Below, piece after piece: positions 53,100-61,457 of a stretch of 64,000 nt of DNA. This DNA comes from Pseudomonas uvaldensis (GTDB lineage: Bacteria; Pseudomonadota; Gammaproteobacteria; Pseudomonadales; Pseudomonadaceae). The notes under the pieces were generated by a model. That model had not been told where the DNA came from and made no database searches. It saw nothing but the letters and a program-made list of their open reading frames with translations. Both the position numbers and the translations under genes were made by a program. The stretch lies in assembly GCF_021271205.1 (NCBI RefSeq), contig NZ_JAIWKS010000011.1, positions 1-64,000 on the forward strand. Reading direction: 5' to 3'. The first letter of the stretch is position 1, and every line of letters begins with the position of its first letter.

Positions 53100-54539
53100 T
53101 CAGCGGATGTTACCCGCCCAGACAGCCGGACGACGCTCCGACCATGGCAATTCGCGCTCCAACTGCCCGGCCAGTTCGAACAACAGACCCTCCGTCCCAA
53201 ACTTGCCCATGAACTGCATTCCCACGGGTAATCCAGTCAGCGGGTCGTGGCCCAGCGGCACCGACATGGCTGGGGCGCCGATGACGTTTGCCAATGCGGT
53301 GAACGGCGACTGATTGAACACCCGGTGCATCCAGCCCAATCCATCGAGTTGTTCCTGACCGGCGTTGTACGTGCCGATCTGTGGCGCCAGCCCTGGTAAC
53401 GTCGGGGATAAAAGCACATCGTAACGCTCGAAGAAATCACCCAGTTTGCGGGCGACGATATTGCGCTCGAACAACGCGCCCAGCAGCTCGGTGGCGCGCA
53501 GGGCTTTCCCTTGCCGGTAGAGCGCCAGCGTAGCCGGCTCCAGGTTCTGGGCATCGATGGAGCGCCCGGTGGCGGCGGCGATGGCATCGATCCAGGCTGC
53601 GGTGTTGGATGACCAGAAGCAGCCATTGAGCGCGACGAACGCCTCCCAACTCAACCCGATATCAGGCTGCACTTCCTCGATCCGATGCCCGAGTCGTTCC
53701 AGATCGCGAGCCGTCTGCATGAGCGTTTGCGCCACGGCGGGGTCCACCGCCTTGCCGTTCAGAGGGCCGCCTTGCAAGCCGATCCGCAACGAGCGAGGTT
53801 GACGTTGCGCGTGTGCCAGGAAGCTGGTTTCAGGAGAAGGTATGCAGAACGGATCACCCACTGCAGCGCCGTGGATAGCATCGAGCAACGACGCGCTGTC
53901 GCGCACCGAGCGAGTCAGTACGCCATGAACGGCCAGGCCGCTCCAGACTTCATCGACCTGTGGCCCCATCGGCACTCGGCCGCGACTGGGTTTCAAACCG
54001 AACAGGCCGCACATCGAAGCTGGCACGCGAATGGAGCCACCACCATCGGTGGCATGGGCGACCGGCACCATCCCCGTCGCGACTGCGGCAGCCGAACCTC
54101 CGCTGGACCCGCCGGCACTGCGCTCGGTATCCCAAGGGTTACGGGTCGGCCCACACAAGCGACTTTCCGTGGTGGTGCTCGCGGAGAACTCGGGCGTGGT
54201 GGTCCGGCCCAACGGCAACAACCCGGCGAGGCGCAGGCGCTGCATCAGGTGCGAATCGCTGGGCGCCGTGCAGCCCAGCGCCAAAGCGCTGCCCAGTTCG
54301 TTGCGCCGTCCTGCCGCAGTGACACCCAGGTCCTTGAGCAATATCGGGACACCTTGAAAGGGGCCGGAGCCAGACAGCGGTTCATCCATCCAGGTTTCCA
54401 CCACCGCATTGACCTGGGGGTCGAGGGTATCGACGGCCTGTAGGGCGGCGGCCCTGACTTCGTCGGCGCTCACCTGTCCGTCGCGGATCAGTTGAGCCAG
54501 GCCGGTTGCGTCCTGGATGGCATATTCGTAAAGGTGCAT
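53100..54539 (-). CDS. Amidase-signature family hydrolase
   Basis: 479 residues from the ATG at 54539 (GGAGA seven bases upstream). The Ser-cisSer-Lys triad elements are visible: Lys69 in GVPILLKDLG, the glycine-rich loop AGGSSGGSAAAVA, and GGGSIRVPASMCGLFGLKPS. It hydrolyses an amide bond in an unknown small molecule; GatA is excluded by context because no gatB or gatC is present. It is divergent from a TetR gene, and GATACC-type operators cover the shared gap, so it is probably the TetR target. Confidence 0.87.
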   Translation of the reverse strand: MHLYEYAIQDATGLAQLIRDGQVSADEVRAAALQAVDTLDPQVNAVVETWMDEPLSGSGPFQGVPILLKDLGVTAAGRRNELGSALALGCTAPSDSHLMQRLRLAGLLPLGRTTTPEFSASTTTESRLCGPTRNPWDTERSAGGSSGGSAAAVATGMVPVAHATDGGGSIRVPASMCGLFGLKPSRGRVPMGPQVDEVWSGLAVHGVLTRSVRDSASLLDAIHGAAVGDPFCIPSPETSFLAHAQRQPRSLRIGLQGGPLNGKAVDPAVAQTLMQTARDLERLGHRIEEVQPDIGLSWEAFVALNGCFWSSNTAAWIDAIAAATGRSIDAQNLEPATLALYRQGKALRATELLGALFERNIVARKLGDFFERYDVLLSPTLPGLAPQIGTYNAGQEQLDGLGWMHRVFNQSPFTALANVIGAPAMSVPLGHDPLTGLPVGMQFMGKFGTEGLLFELAGQLERELPWSERRPAVWAGNIR

Positions 54540-54554
54540 AGGATTCTCCAGATC

Positions 54555-54608
54555 GGTATGATCGATACCAGCGGGTATCAGGAGATACTCATTAGTATCA
54601 TGCGATAC
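54555..54608. promoter_or_regulatory. TetR operator array between amidase and tetR genes
   Basis: Within 54 bases there are overlapping perfect dyads of the half-site GATAC(C): GGTATGATCGATACC (54555-54569), GATACCAGCGGGTATC (54564-54579), GATACTCATTAGTATC (54584-54599) and GTATCATGCGATAC (54595-54608). This fits a TetR dimer controlling both divergent genes. Confidence 0.65.
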
Positions 54609-54640
54609 CAACCAGTATTGCTGTCAAGTGGAGATTATTC

Positions 54641-55213
54641 ATGCGCCCGGAACGTATCCCCCAACTGCCACCTCGGGAGCGTATCGTTGACGCCGCGCAG
54701 GCCCTGTTCACGGAACAGGGCATCACCCGCGTCAGCGTGGATGCCATCGCCGCGCGTGCGGCATCAACCAAGATGACCGTGTATCGCCATTTCGAGAACA
54801 AGGATTCGCTGGTGCTGGAATGGCTGGGCCGTTTGGCTGAAAGCTACAGCGATGTGCTCGACCGCTTGGCCGAGCAATATTCCGAATCCCCCCGTGAACA
54901 GTTACTGGGGTTCGTGACCTTTATCGTCGAGGACCTGGAGCAAGCCGGTTACCGCGGCTGTGCCTTCACCAACGCACTGGCCGAATTACCCGACGCCGAC
55001 CACCCCGCTCGCGCATTGATACAGGCCCATAAGCAGCGACAGTTCCATCGATTGGCGACCCTATGCACCCAATTGCAACTCAACCAACCCGAGCAGGTTG
55101 CCGAGGAGCTGACCCTGTTGATGGAGGGCGCCCAGGTCGTGGCGCAGAACAAGGGTATCGAACGGGTCGGCGAACGCTTGATCCGGATCGCCCAGCGACT
55201 GTTGGAGGCCTGA
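54641..55213 (+). CDS. TetR-family repressor
   Basis: 190 residues. The N-terminal helix-turn-helix is typical: RERIVDAAQALFTEQGITRV, then VDAIAARAASTKMTVYRHFENKDSL (shown in parts). The C-terminal ligand domain is of general type and gives no ligand clue. ATG 54641 follows GTGGAG at seven bases. Likely represses itself and the divergent amidase; four bases separate it from the downstream epoxide hydrolase remnant, so those were once an operon. Confidence 0.88.
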   Translation: MRPERIPQLPPRERIVDAAQALFTEQGITRVSVDAIAARAASTKMTVYRHFENKDSLVLEWLGRLAESYSDVLDRLAEQYSESPREQLLGFVTFIVEDLEQAGYRGCAFTNALAELPDADHPARALIQAHKQRQFHRLATLCTQLQLNQPEQVAEELTLLMEGAQVVAQNKGIERVGERLIRIAQRLLEA

Positions 55214-55216
55214 ATA

Positions 55217-55423
55217 ATGTTGATCGAACCGTTCTGCATCGATGTGCCCGAATCCGCTCTAGATGACTTGCGCCGTCGCCTGCAACACACCCGACTGCCC
55301 GAGCCCCTGGCCGACCAGGGCTGGAGCGAAGGCATGAATATGGATGTGCCTCGGGAGCTGCTGGCTTATTGGTCGACCTCGTTCGATTGGTTCTTCCGGC
55401 CCCAGCGTCAGTCACTGTGGTGA
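55217..55423 (+). pseudogene. Epoxide hydrolase N-terminal fragment (truncated)
   Basis: 68 residues match only the start of the epoxide hydrolase N-terminal (EHN) domain: FCIDVPESALDDLRRRLQHTRLP and then VPRELLAYWSTSFDW. Full enzymes have about 380 residues with an alpha/beta-hydrolase core that is absent here. The frame ends in the first unit of a 17-bp tandem repeat. The rest of the gene was probably deleted. It starts three bases after tetR, in the same operon. Confidence 0.75.
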
Positions 55424-55467
55424 ATTCAAGATTGTGGTGAACTCAAAACTGAGGTGAACTCAAAACT
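55417..55467. repeat. Three tandem 17-bp repeats
   Basis: Units at 55417-55433, 55434-55450 and 55451-55467 follow GTGGTGAACTCAAAACT with few changes. They supply the stop of the epoxide hydrolase remnant and abut a REP unit, and mark a likely deletion junction. Confidence 0.75.
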
Positions 55468-55498
55468 GTGGAAGCAAGGCTTGCCCGCTCCCACAAGG
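55468..55498. repeat. REP unit
   Basis: GGAAGCAAGGCTTGCCCGCT and CCCACAAGG flank match the REP core and directly follow the 17-bp repeats. Confidence 0.6.
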
Positions 55499-55551
55499 GC
55501 TGCTTTGCGCTAGCCCCTCCCCCCCTTTACTCAGAAAACAGAGAGACCCGC

Positions 55552-55872
55552 ATGGAAGACCATAATCGACTGCAACCCTCGGAATGCACCGACATGGAAG
55601 ACATCCGATGCGAAATCGACGCCTTGGATCGGGCCGTTATCAAGCTTTTGGGCAAACGCTTCCAGTACGTGCTGGCGGCCTCGAAGTTCAAGACCTCGGC
55701 GACTTCGGTGCGCGCTCCGGAGCGTTTCAAGGCGATGCTGGCGACACGCCGAGAATGGGCCGAGTCCGAAGGACTGAGTCCGGATGCTATCGAGAAAATG
55801 TACAGCGACCTGGTCAGCCACTTCATTGCCGAAGAAATGAAACACTGGATGGCTCACCCTTCCCGACCATGA
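55552..55872 (+). CDS. Chorismate mutase type II fold protein, PchB-like isochorismate-pyruvate lyase
   Basis: 106 residues from ATG 55552 (GAGAG upstream). It aligns with P. aeruginosa PchB over its length: DIRCEIDALDRAVIKLLGKR, YVLAASKFKTS, APERFKAMLATRREWAESEG and IAEEMKHW. The active-site arginines and Lys of KFK are kept. At the position of PchB Gln90 there is Glu (AEEMK against AEQIK), as in some chorismate mutases, so mutase activity is possible too. PchB makes salicylate for siderophores; no pchA or siderophore gene is near, so the role here is open. Confidence 0.75.
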   Translation: MEDHNRLQPSECTDMEDIRCEIDALDRAVIKLLGKRFQYVLAASKFKTSATSVRAPERFKAMLATRREWAESEGLSPDAIEKMYSDLVSHFIAEEMKHWMAHPSRP

Positions 55873-55900
55873 CTGTAAACATTGTCATTTGGAATGCAAA

Positions 55901-55949
55901 CAGCCCCGGTCGGCTTCCGTCATCATTGACGGGATACCGACCAGGGCTG
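55901..55949. terminator. Long hairpin between convergent genes
   Basis: Outer arms CAGCCCCGGTCGG and CCGACCAGGGCTG pair with one mismatch, and inner arms CCGTCA / TGACGG close around TCAT. Located between the pchB-like stop and the fdsD stop, it suits bidirectional termination, without a T-tract. Confidence 0.6.
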
Positions 55950-55979
55950 TGTACAGGCGCTACAGGACTGCGTCTGTCA

Positions 55980-56204
55980 TCACCGGGTTGTTTCGACAGG
56001 CTCCGTCAACGCAGCCAGCACCAATGGGTGCAAGACCGCCCCCGAATGCTCTACCCGACAGGCTGCCAGTTGCCGGCGCATGACCGGGGTCCAGAAATTC
56101 TGGATGTGCTGGCGCACCCCCTTCACGGCCAGTTCGGTATCCGGTTCGCTAGCGAAGTACTGGCCGATCTGGTTGGCCATCTTGATCAGGCTTTCGGTGC
56201 TCAT
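55980..56204 (-). CDS. fdsD: NAD-dependent formate dehydrogenase, delta subunit
   Basis: 74 residues, the FdsD size, with LIKMANQIGQYFASEPD near the start and HIQNFWTPVMRRQL in the middle, both typical of the family. Its start overlaps the alpha-subunit stop by four bases. FdsD supports assembly of the molybdenum enzyme. In Cupriavidus an fdsC (FdhD-type) gene lies between alpha and delta; none is present here. Confidence 0.87.
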   Translation of the reverse strand: MSTESLIKMANQIGQYFASEPDTELAVKGVRQHIQNFWTPVMRRQLAACRVEHSGAVLHPLVLAALTEPVETTR

Positions 56205-59077
56205 CGACGCACCTCGGCTTTCTCGGCATGACGGCGTTCGCGTAGCAGACGGCTCTGTTCATCGCTGAACGCCTGATAGCGTTTCTGCCATTCCGAAGGC
56301 TGGCTGACCCGCACGATTTCCACCGCCGTCACCTTGTATTCCGGGCAGTTGGTGGCCCAGTCGGAGTTGTCGGTAGTGATCACGTTAGCGCCCGATTCGG
56401 GGAAGTGGAAAGTGGTGTAGACCACCCCCGGCGCCACTCGCTCGGTGACCTTCGCCCGCAGTACCGTCTGCCCGGCGCGGCTGCCGATGCCGACCCAGTC
56501 GCCATCGACGATGCCGCGGTTCTCGGCGTCGGTCGGATGGATTTCCAGGCGGTCCTCCTCGTGCCAGGCCACGTTTTCGGTGCGTCGGGTCTGGGCGCCG
56601 ACGTTGTATTGGCTCAGGATGCGCCCGGTGGTCAGCAATAGCGGATAGCGGTTGTTGACCTTCTCCTCGGTGGGCACGTAGCCGGTGAGCATGAAGCGCC
56701 CCTTGCCGCGCACGAACTTCTCGATGTGCATGATCGGCGTACCGTCCGGTGCGTCATCGTTGCAAGGCCATTGCAGGCTGCCATGGCGATCCAGTTCGGC
56801 ATAGCTGACCCGGGTGAAGGTAGGCGTCAGACGGGCAATCTCATCCATGATTTCGGAAGGATGCTTGTAGTCCATTTTGTAGCCCAAGGCTTCGGACAGG
56901 GCCATGGTAGCCTCCCAGTCAGCCTTGCCGGCCAGGGGCTCCATCACCTTGCGTACCCGGGAAATGCGGCGCTCGGCATTGGTGAAAGTACCGTCCTTCT
57001 CCAGGAACGAACTGCCCGGCAGGAATACGTGGGCGAACTTGGCCGTCTCGTTGAGGAAGATGTCCTGCACCACGACACACTCCAGGGCACTCAGGGCCGC
57101 AGTCACGTGCTGGGTGTTCGGGTCACTCTGGGCAATGTCCTCACCCTGGCAATAAAGCGCCTTGAAGGAGCCATCCAGCGCCGCTTCAAACATGTTCGGA
57201 ATGCGCAGCCCTGGATCGGGTTGCAGGGTCACGTTCCAGGCCTGTTCGAACTGGGCACGCACCGTTTCGTTGGAGACGTGTCGATAACCGGGCAGCTCGT
57301 GGGGGAACGAGCCCATGTCGCAGGAGCCCTGCACGTTGTTCTGCCCGCGCAACGGGTTCACACCGACGCCTTCGCGACCGATGTTGCCGGTGGCCATGGC
57401 AAGGTTGGCGATCCCCATCACCGAGGTACTGCCCTGGCTGTGCTCGGTCACACCGAGGCCGTAGTAGATGGCCGCGTTGCCGCCGGTGGCATAGAGCCGT
57501 GCGGCCGCGCGAATCTGCTCGGCGGGCACGCCGCAAACCGGGCCCAGGACCTCGGGGGCGTTTTCCGGCAGGCTGACAAAGTCACGCCAGCGGGCGAAAT
57601 CCACCGCTTCGCAGCGCTCGTCGACGAAAGGCTGGTTGACCAACCCTTCGGTGACGATCACGTGGGCCAATGCGTTGAGCATCGCCACGTTGGTGCCTGG
57701 GCGAAGCTGCAGGTGCAACTCGGCGCGGGCGTGGGGCGAATCCACCAGGTCGATGCGCCGTGGGTCGATGACGATCAGCCGCGCGCCCTGGCGCAGACGA
57801 CGCTTGAGCTGGGAACCGAACACCGGGTGGGCATCGGTAGGGTTGGCGCCCATCACCAGGATCACGTCGGCCAGCATCACCGAATCGAAGGTCTGGGTAC
57901 CGGCGGACTCGCCCAGCGTCTGCTTGAGACCATAACCGGTCGGCGAATGGCAGACACGGGCGCAGGTGTCGACGTTGTTGTTGCCGAAGGCGGTGCGCAC
58001 CAGTTTCTGCACCAGGTAGGTTTCTTCGTTGGTGCAACGGCTGGAGGTGATGCCGCCGATGGAATCGCGTCCATACTTCAATTGGATGCGCCGAAATTCA
58101 CTGGCCGCGTAGTTGACGGCTTCATCCCAACTGACTTCCTGCCACGGATCGCTGATGTGCTTGCGGATCATCGGCTTGGTGATGCGATCCGGGTGGGTGG
58201 CGTAGCCCCAGGCGAAACGCCCCTTGACACAGGAGTGGCCGTGGTTGGCCTGGCCATTCTTGTCCGGGACCATGCGCACCAGTTGATCGCCTTTCATCTC
58301 GGCGCGGAAGGAGCATCCCACACCACAGTAGGCACAAGTAGTGACGACACTGCGTTCCGGCTGGCCGATCTCCACCACGCTTTTTTCCATCAGCGTGGCC
58401 GTCGGGCAAGCCTGCACACAGGCGCCGCAGGAGACGCATTCGGAGTCGAGGAAGTTGTCACCGCCGGCAGTCGCCACCCGTGAGTCGAAACCGCGCCCGG
58501 TGATGGTCAACGCGAAGGTGCCCTGGGTTTCCTCACAGGCCCGTACGCAACGGTTGCAGACGATGCATTTGCTCGGGTCGTAGTCGAAATAAGGGTTGGA
58601 AACGTCCTTGGCCTCGGCCAAATGGTTGTCGCCCTCGTAGCCGTAGCGCACTTCACGCAAGCCGACCTGCCCCGCCACCGTCTGCAATTCACAGTTGCCG
58701 TTGGCCGAGCAGGTCAGGCAATCCAACGGGTGGTCGGAAATGTACAGTTCCATCACGTTACGCCGCAGACCGGCGAGCCGGGAGGTCTGGGTGCGCACCA
58801 CCATACCTTCAGTGACCGGCGTGGTGCAGGAAGCCGGGTAGCCGCGCATGCCCTCGATCTCGACGAGACACATACGGCAGGAACCGAACGGCTCCAGGCT
58901 GTCGGTGGCACAAAGTTTGGGGATGGTCGTACCGAGCAGCGCCGCCGCGCGCATCACCGAGGTGCCGGACGGGACGCTGATTTCGCGGCCGTCGATGGTC
59001 AGGCTGACCTGCACCTCGCTTTCACGGGCCGGGGTGCCCAGGTCGATATCGCTGGCAGGGTCGAAGATAGTAATCAT
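56201..59077 (-). CDS. fdsA: NAD-dependent formate dehydrogenase, alpha subunit (Mo-bisMGD)
   Basis: 958 residues. The N-terminal NuoG-like part carries a [2Fe-2S] site (CATDSLEPFGSCRMC), CLTCSANGNCE, and two ferredoxin-type [4Fe-4S] sites (CIVCNRCVRAC, CVSCGACVQAC). The next cluster, CAYCGVGC, begins the molybdopterin domain. Cys376 in RVCHSPTGYG is the expected Mo ligand, followed by the essential His377. It oxidises formate to CO2 in the cytoplasm and passes electrons through the iron-sulfur chain to the FMN subunit. Overlaps fdsB by four bases. Confidence 0.93.
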   Translation of the reverse strand: MITIFDPASDIDLGTPARESEVQVSLTIDGREISVPSGTSVMRAAALLGTTIPKLCATDSLEPFGSCRMCLVEIEGMRGYPASCTTPVTEGMVVRTQTSRLAGLRRNVMELYISDHPLDCLTCSANGNCELQTVAGQVGLREVRYGYEGDNHLAEAKDVSNPYFDYDPSKCIVCNRCVRACEETQGTFALTITGRGFDSRVATAGGDNFLDSECVSCGACVQACPTATLMEKSVVEIGQPERSVVTTCAYCGVGCSFRAEMKGDQLVRMVPDKNGQANHGHSCVKGRFAWGYATHPDRITKPMIRKHISDPWQEVSWDEAVNYAASEFRRIQLKYGRDSIGGITSSRCTNEETYLVQKLVRTAFGNNNVDTCARVCHSPTGYGLKQTLGESAGTQTFDSVMLADVILVMGANPTDAHPVFGSQLKRRLRQGARLIVIDPRRIDLVDSPHARAELHLQLRPGTNVAMLNALAHVIVTEGLVNQPFVDERCEAVDFARWRDFVSLPENAPEVLGPVCGVPAEQIRAAARLYATGGNAAIYYGLGVTEHSQGSTSVMGIANLAMATGNIGREGVGVNPLRGQNNVQGSCDMGSFPHELPGYRHVSNETVRAQFEQAWNVTLQPDPGLRIPNMFEAALDGSFKALYCQGEDIAQSDPNTQHVTAALSALECVVVQDIFLNETAKFAHVFLPGSSFLEKDGTFTNAERRISRVRKVMEPLAGKADWEATMALSEALGYKMDYKHPSEIMDEIARLTPTFTRVSYAELDRHGSLQWPCNDDAPDGTPIMHIEKFVRGKGRFMLTGYVPTEEKVNNRYPLLLTTGRILSQYNVGAQTRRTENVAWHEEDRLEIHPTDAENRGIVDGDWVGIGSRAGQTVLRAKVTERVAPGVVYTTFHFPESGANVITTDNSDWATNCPEYKVTAVEIVRVSQPSEWQKRYQAFSDEQSRLLRERRHAEKAEVRR

Positions 59078-60633
59078 TGGTCGGCCTCCATGGTCGCCAG
59101 ACCGAAATCGGCGGGAAAGTGCTTAAGGGCGCTGGCGACGGGGTAGGAGGTCATCCCACCGAGGGCACAGAGCGAACCGTATTGCAGGGTGTCGCACAAG
59201 TCTTGCAGCAGCAGAGCCTGTTCCTGTCGAGCATTGGCGTCGGTGCTGGCGATCAGACGGTCCACCACTTCCACGCCACGGGTCGAACCGATCCGGCACG
59301 GCGTGCATTTACCACAGGATTCCTCGGCGCAGAATTGCAAGGCGAACCGGGCCATGTGGGCCATGTCCAGGCTGTCATCCGCCACGACCACACCGCCGTG
59401 ACCGAGCATCGCGCCCATGGCGGCGAACGCTTCGTAGTCCAGGGGCGTATCGAACTGCGAGGGCGGCACCCAGGCACCCAGCGGCCCGCCCACCTGCGCG
59501 GCCTTCAACGGCCGACCGCTGGCAGTGCCGCCGCCGTAGCCTTCCACCAATTCGCGCAGGCTCAGGCCAAAAGCACGCTCTACGAGGCCGCCCTGGCGGA
59601 CATTGCCGGCCAGTTGGAACGGCATCGTGCCCATGGAACGGCCCATGCCGAAGTCGCGGTAGAACTGCGCGCCTTTCTCCAGAATCACCGGGACCGAGGC
59701 CAGGGTCACCACGTTGTGCACCAGGGTCGGCAAACCGAACAGACCTTGCAGCGCCGGCAACGGCGGTTTGGCGCGAACCTCGCCGCGCTTGCCTTCGAGC
59801 GATTGCAGCAGCGACGTTTCCTCGCCGCAGATGTAGGCTCCCGCCCCTACCCGGACTTCCAGCTCGAAGCGACGACCGCTACCGCCCACGTCCTCGCCGA
59901 GGTAACCGGCGCCACGGGCAATGCGCAGGGCTTCGTTCAGGGTGCTGACGGCGGCCGGGTATTCCGAGCGCACGTAGATGTAGCCCATGGTCGCGCCAAC
60001 GGCGATGCCGGCAATGATCATGCCTTCGATCAGCAGGAACGGATCGCCTTCCATCAACATCCGGTCGGCGAACGTGCCGGAGTCGCCTTCATCGGCGTTG
60101 CACACCACATACTTCTGCGCCCCCACCGCGTCGCGCACGGTGCGCCACTTGATGCCCGCCGGAAACGCCGCGCCACCCCGACCACGCAGGCCGGAATCGA
60201 GGACGCTGGTGACCACATCCAGGCCATCCATCTGGATCGCCCGGGCCAGCCCCAGGAAGCCACCCTTGGCCCGGTATTCTTCCAGGGACAGCGGCTGAGT
60301 GATACCGGCACGGGCAAACAACAGGCGCTGCTGGCTCTTGAGATACGGGATCTCTTCCACCGGACCCAAGGCCAGCGGATGGCTGCCTGGGTCGCCCGCC
60401 AGGGCATCGAGCAGACTCGGCACGTCTTGCGGCGTGAGGGGACCGAAACCCAGGCGCACACCGGCGCTTTCAAATTCCAGCAGCGGTTCCAGCCAATAGA
60501 GGCCACGGGAACTGGTGCGACGCAGCTCCAGTGGCAATTGTCGGCGTTCAGCTTCACTGACCAATGCCGCCGCCACTTTATCTGCGCCCACGGCACAGGC
60601 AACCGAATCACGGGGGATAAAGAGCGTCAGCAT
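59074..60633 (-). CDS. fdsB: NAD-dependent formate dehydrogenase, beta subunit (FMN, NAD site)
   Basis: 519 residues from MLTLFIPRDS at 60633, which GGAGGAGG precedes inside the end of fdsG. NuoF-like core: GLRGRGGAAFPAG for NAD, NADEGDSGTFADR for FMN, GAYICGEETSLLQSLEG, and the [4Fe-4S] motif ESCGKCTPCR. The N-terminal 100 residues are a NuoE-like/thioredoxin extension, as in other FdsB proteins. Reduces NAD with electrons from FdsA. Confidence 0.92.
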   Translation of the reverse strand: MLTLFIPRDSVACAVGADKVAAALVSEAERRQLPLELRRTSSRGLYWLEPLLEFESAGVRLGFGPLTPQDVPSLLDALAGDPGSHPLALGPVEEIPYLKSQQRLLFARAGITQPLSLEEYRAKGGFLGLARAIQMDGLDVVTSVLDSGLRGRGGAAFPAGIKWRTVRDAVGAQKYVVCNADEGDSGTFADRMLMEGDPFLLIEGMIIAGIAVGATMGYIYVRSEYPAAVSTLNEALRIARGAGYLGEDVGGSGRRFELEVRVGAGAYICGEETSLLQSLEGKRGEVRAKPPLPALQGLFGLPTLVHNVVTLASVPVILEKGAQFYRDFGMGRSMGTMPFQLAGNVRQGGLVERAFGLSLRELVEGYGGGTASGRPLKAAQVGGPLGAWVPPSQFDTPLDYEAFAAMGAMLGHGGVVVADDSLDMAHMARFALQFCAEESCGKCTPCRIGSTRGVEVVDRLIASTDANARQEQALLLQDLCDTLQYGSLCALGGMTSYPVASALKHFPADFGLATMEADQ

Positions 60634-61109
60634 GAGCCCTCCTCCAGGCAACCATTGACCAATTGGCGCAGGCGCTCAGGGGTCAGCCGCGCATGCAGCT
60701 CACCGTCCAGCTCCAGGGCCGGCGAACACATGCAGGCCCCCAGGCAATAAACCGGACGCAGGCTGATGCTTCCGTCGGCGCTGGTGCCGTGATCGTCCAT
60801 GGACAGGTGTTCGCGCAACTGCGCAGCCAACGTTTCGGCCCCCCTGCTCTGGCAGGACTCGGCCCGGCACAGACGCAAGGTATGCCGCGCTGGCGGTGTG
60901 GTGCGGAAGTCGTGGTAGAAGCTGATCACCCCTCGCACTTCAGCCTGGCTGAGATTAAGGGCATGGGCGATTTCAGGGACGGCGGTGTCGGGCACATACC
61001 CGCAACCTTCCTGGATGGCATGCAGGATCGGCAGCAAGGCACCCGGGGTGGCCTTTTCGCGTTCCAGCACGCTGTGAATCAGGGGCAGGTGAAGCGTCTC
61101 ATCGAGCAT
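60627..61109 (-). CDS. fdsG: NAD-dependent formate dehydrogenase, gamma subunit
   Basis: 160 residues, NuoE-like. The [2Fe-2S] ligands are in CRAESCQSRG and VYCLGACMCSP, the usual C-x4-C and C-x3-C pairs. GVISFYHDF in the middle is a family mark. GAGG lies before the ATG at 61109. It is the first gene of fdsG-B-A-D, all joined by overlaps of 4-7 bases. Confidence 0.92.
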   Translation of the reverse strand: MLDETLHLPLIHSVLEREKATPGALLPILHAIQEGCGYVPDTAVPEIAHALNLSQAEVRGVISFYHDFRTTPPARHTLRLCRAESCQSRGAETLAAQLREHLSMDDHGTSADGSISLRPVYCLGACMCSPALELDGELHARLTPERLRQLVNGCLEEGSC

Positions 61110-61457
61110 AAGTTACCTCGGCATCTCGAACGCCACCGCCGCATAGCGGCAGCCGTCCGGAGTCTTGGCTGCGGCGCCCGGCCCACGTCACGGTAGCGTG
61201 GCTGATCCAGACGCCATTCCTGCTCTCCGGCCAGGCGTCTTGGCGCGCCTGGTCCGGGGCATCTTTACAGCTTGCCACTCCCCCAAGGTGGCGATTGCAC
61301 GTGGACGACAGAACGTGTTCTGAAAGCGACTTGGGGTGCGAGTCGCTCATGTCCGCAAGGCAGGACTTACAGGATTGTAGGCGACCCATGAACTAATGGC
61401 AGGAGTGGGTGCTGTGGGATGGTTGACTGATCTGAATTGCCCATAGCGGACGGCTCA
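61110..61457. other. 348-base gap upstream of the formate dehydrogenase operon
   Basis: No supported ORF. It must hold the fds promoter on the minus strand. A weak stem AGCGACT / AGTCGCT occurs near 61325-61347. No riboswitch, sigma-54 or ANR site could be recognised with confidence. Confidence 0.5.

Noticed and set aside
61110..61457. Riboswitch or sRNA upstream of fdsG
   Set aside because: Only a weak stem is seen; no known riboswitch core could be matched.
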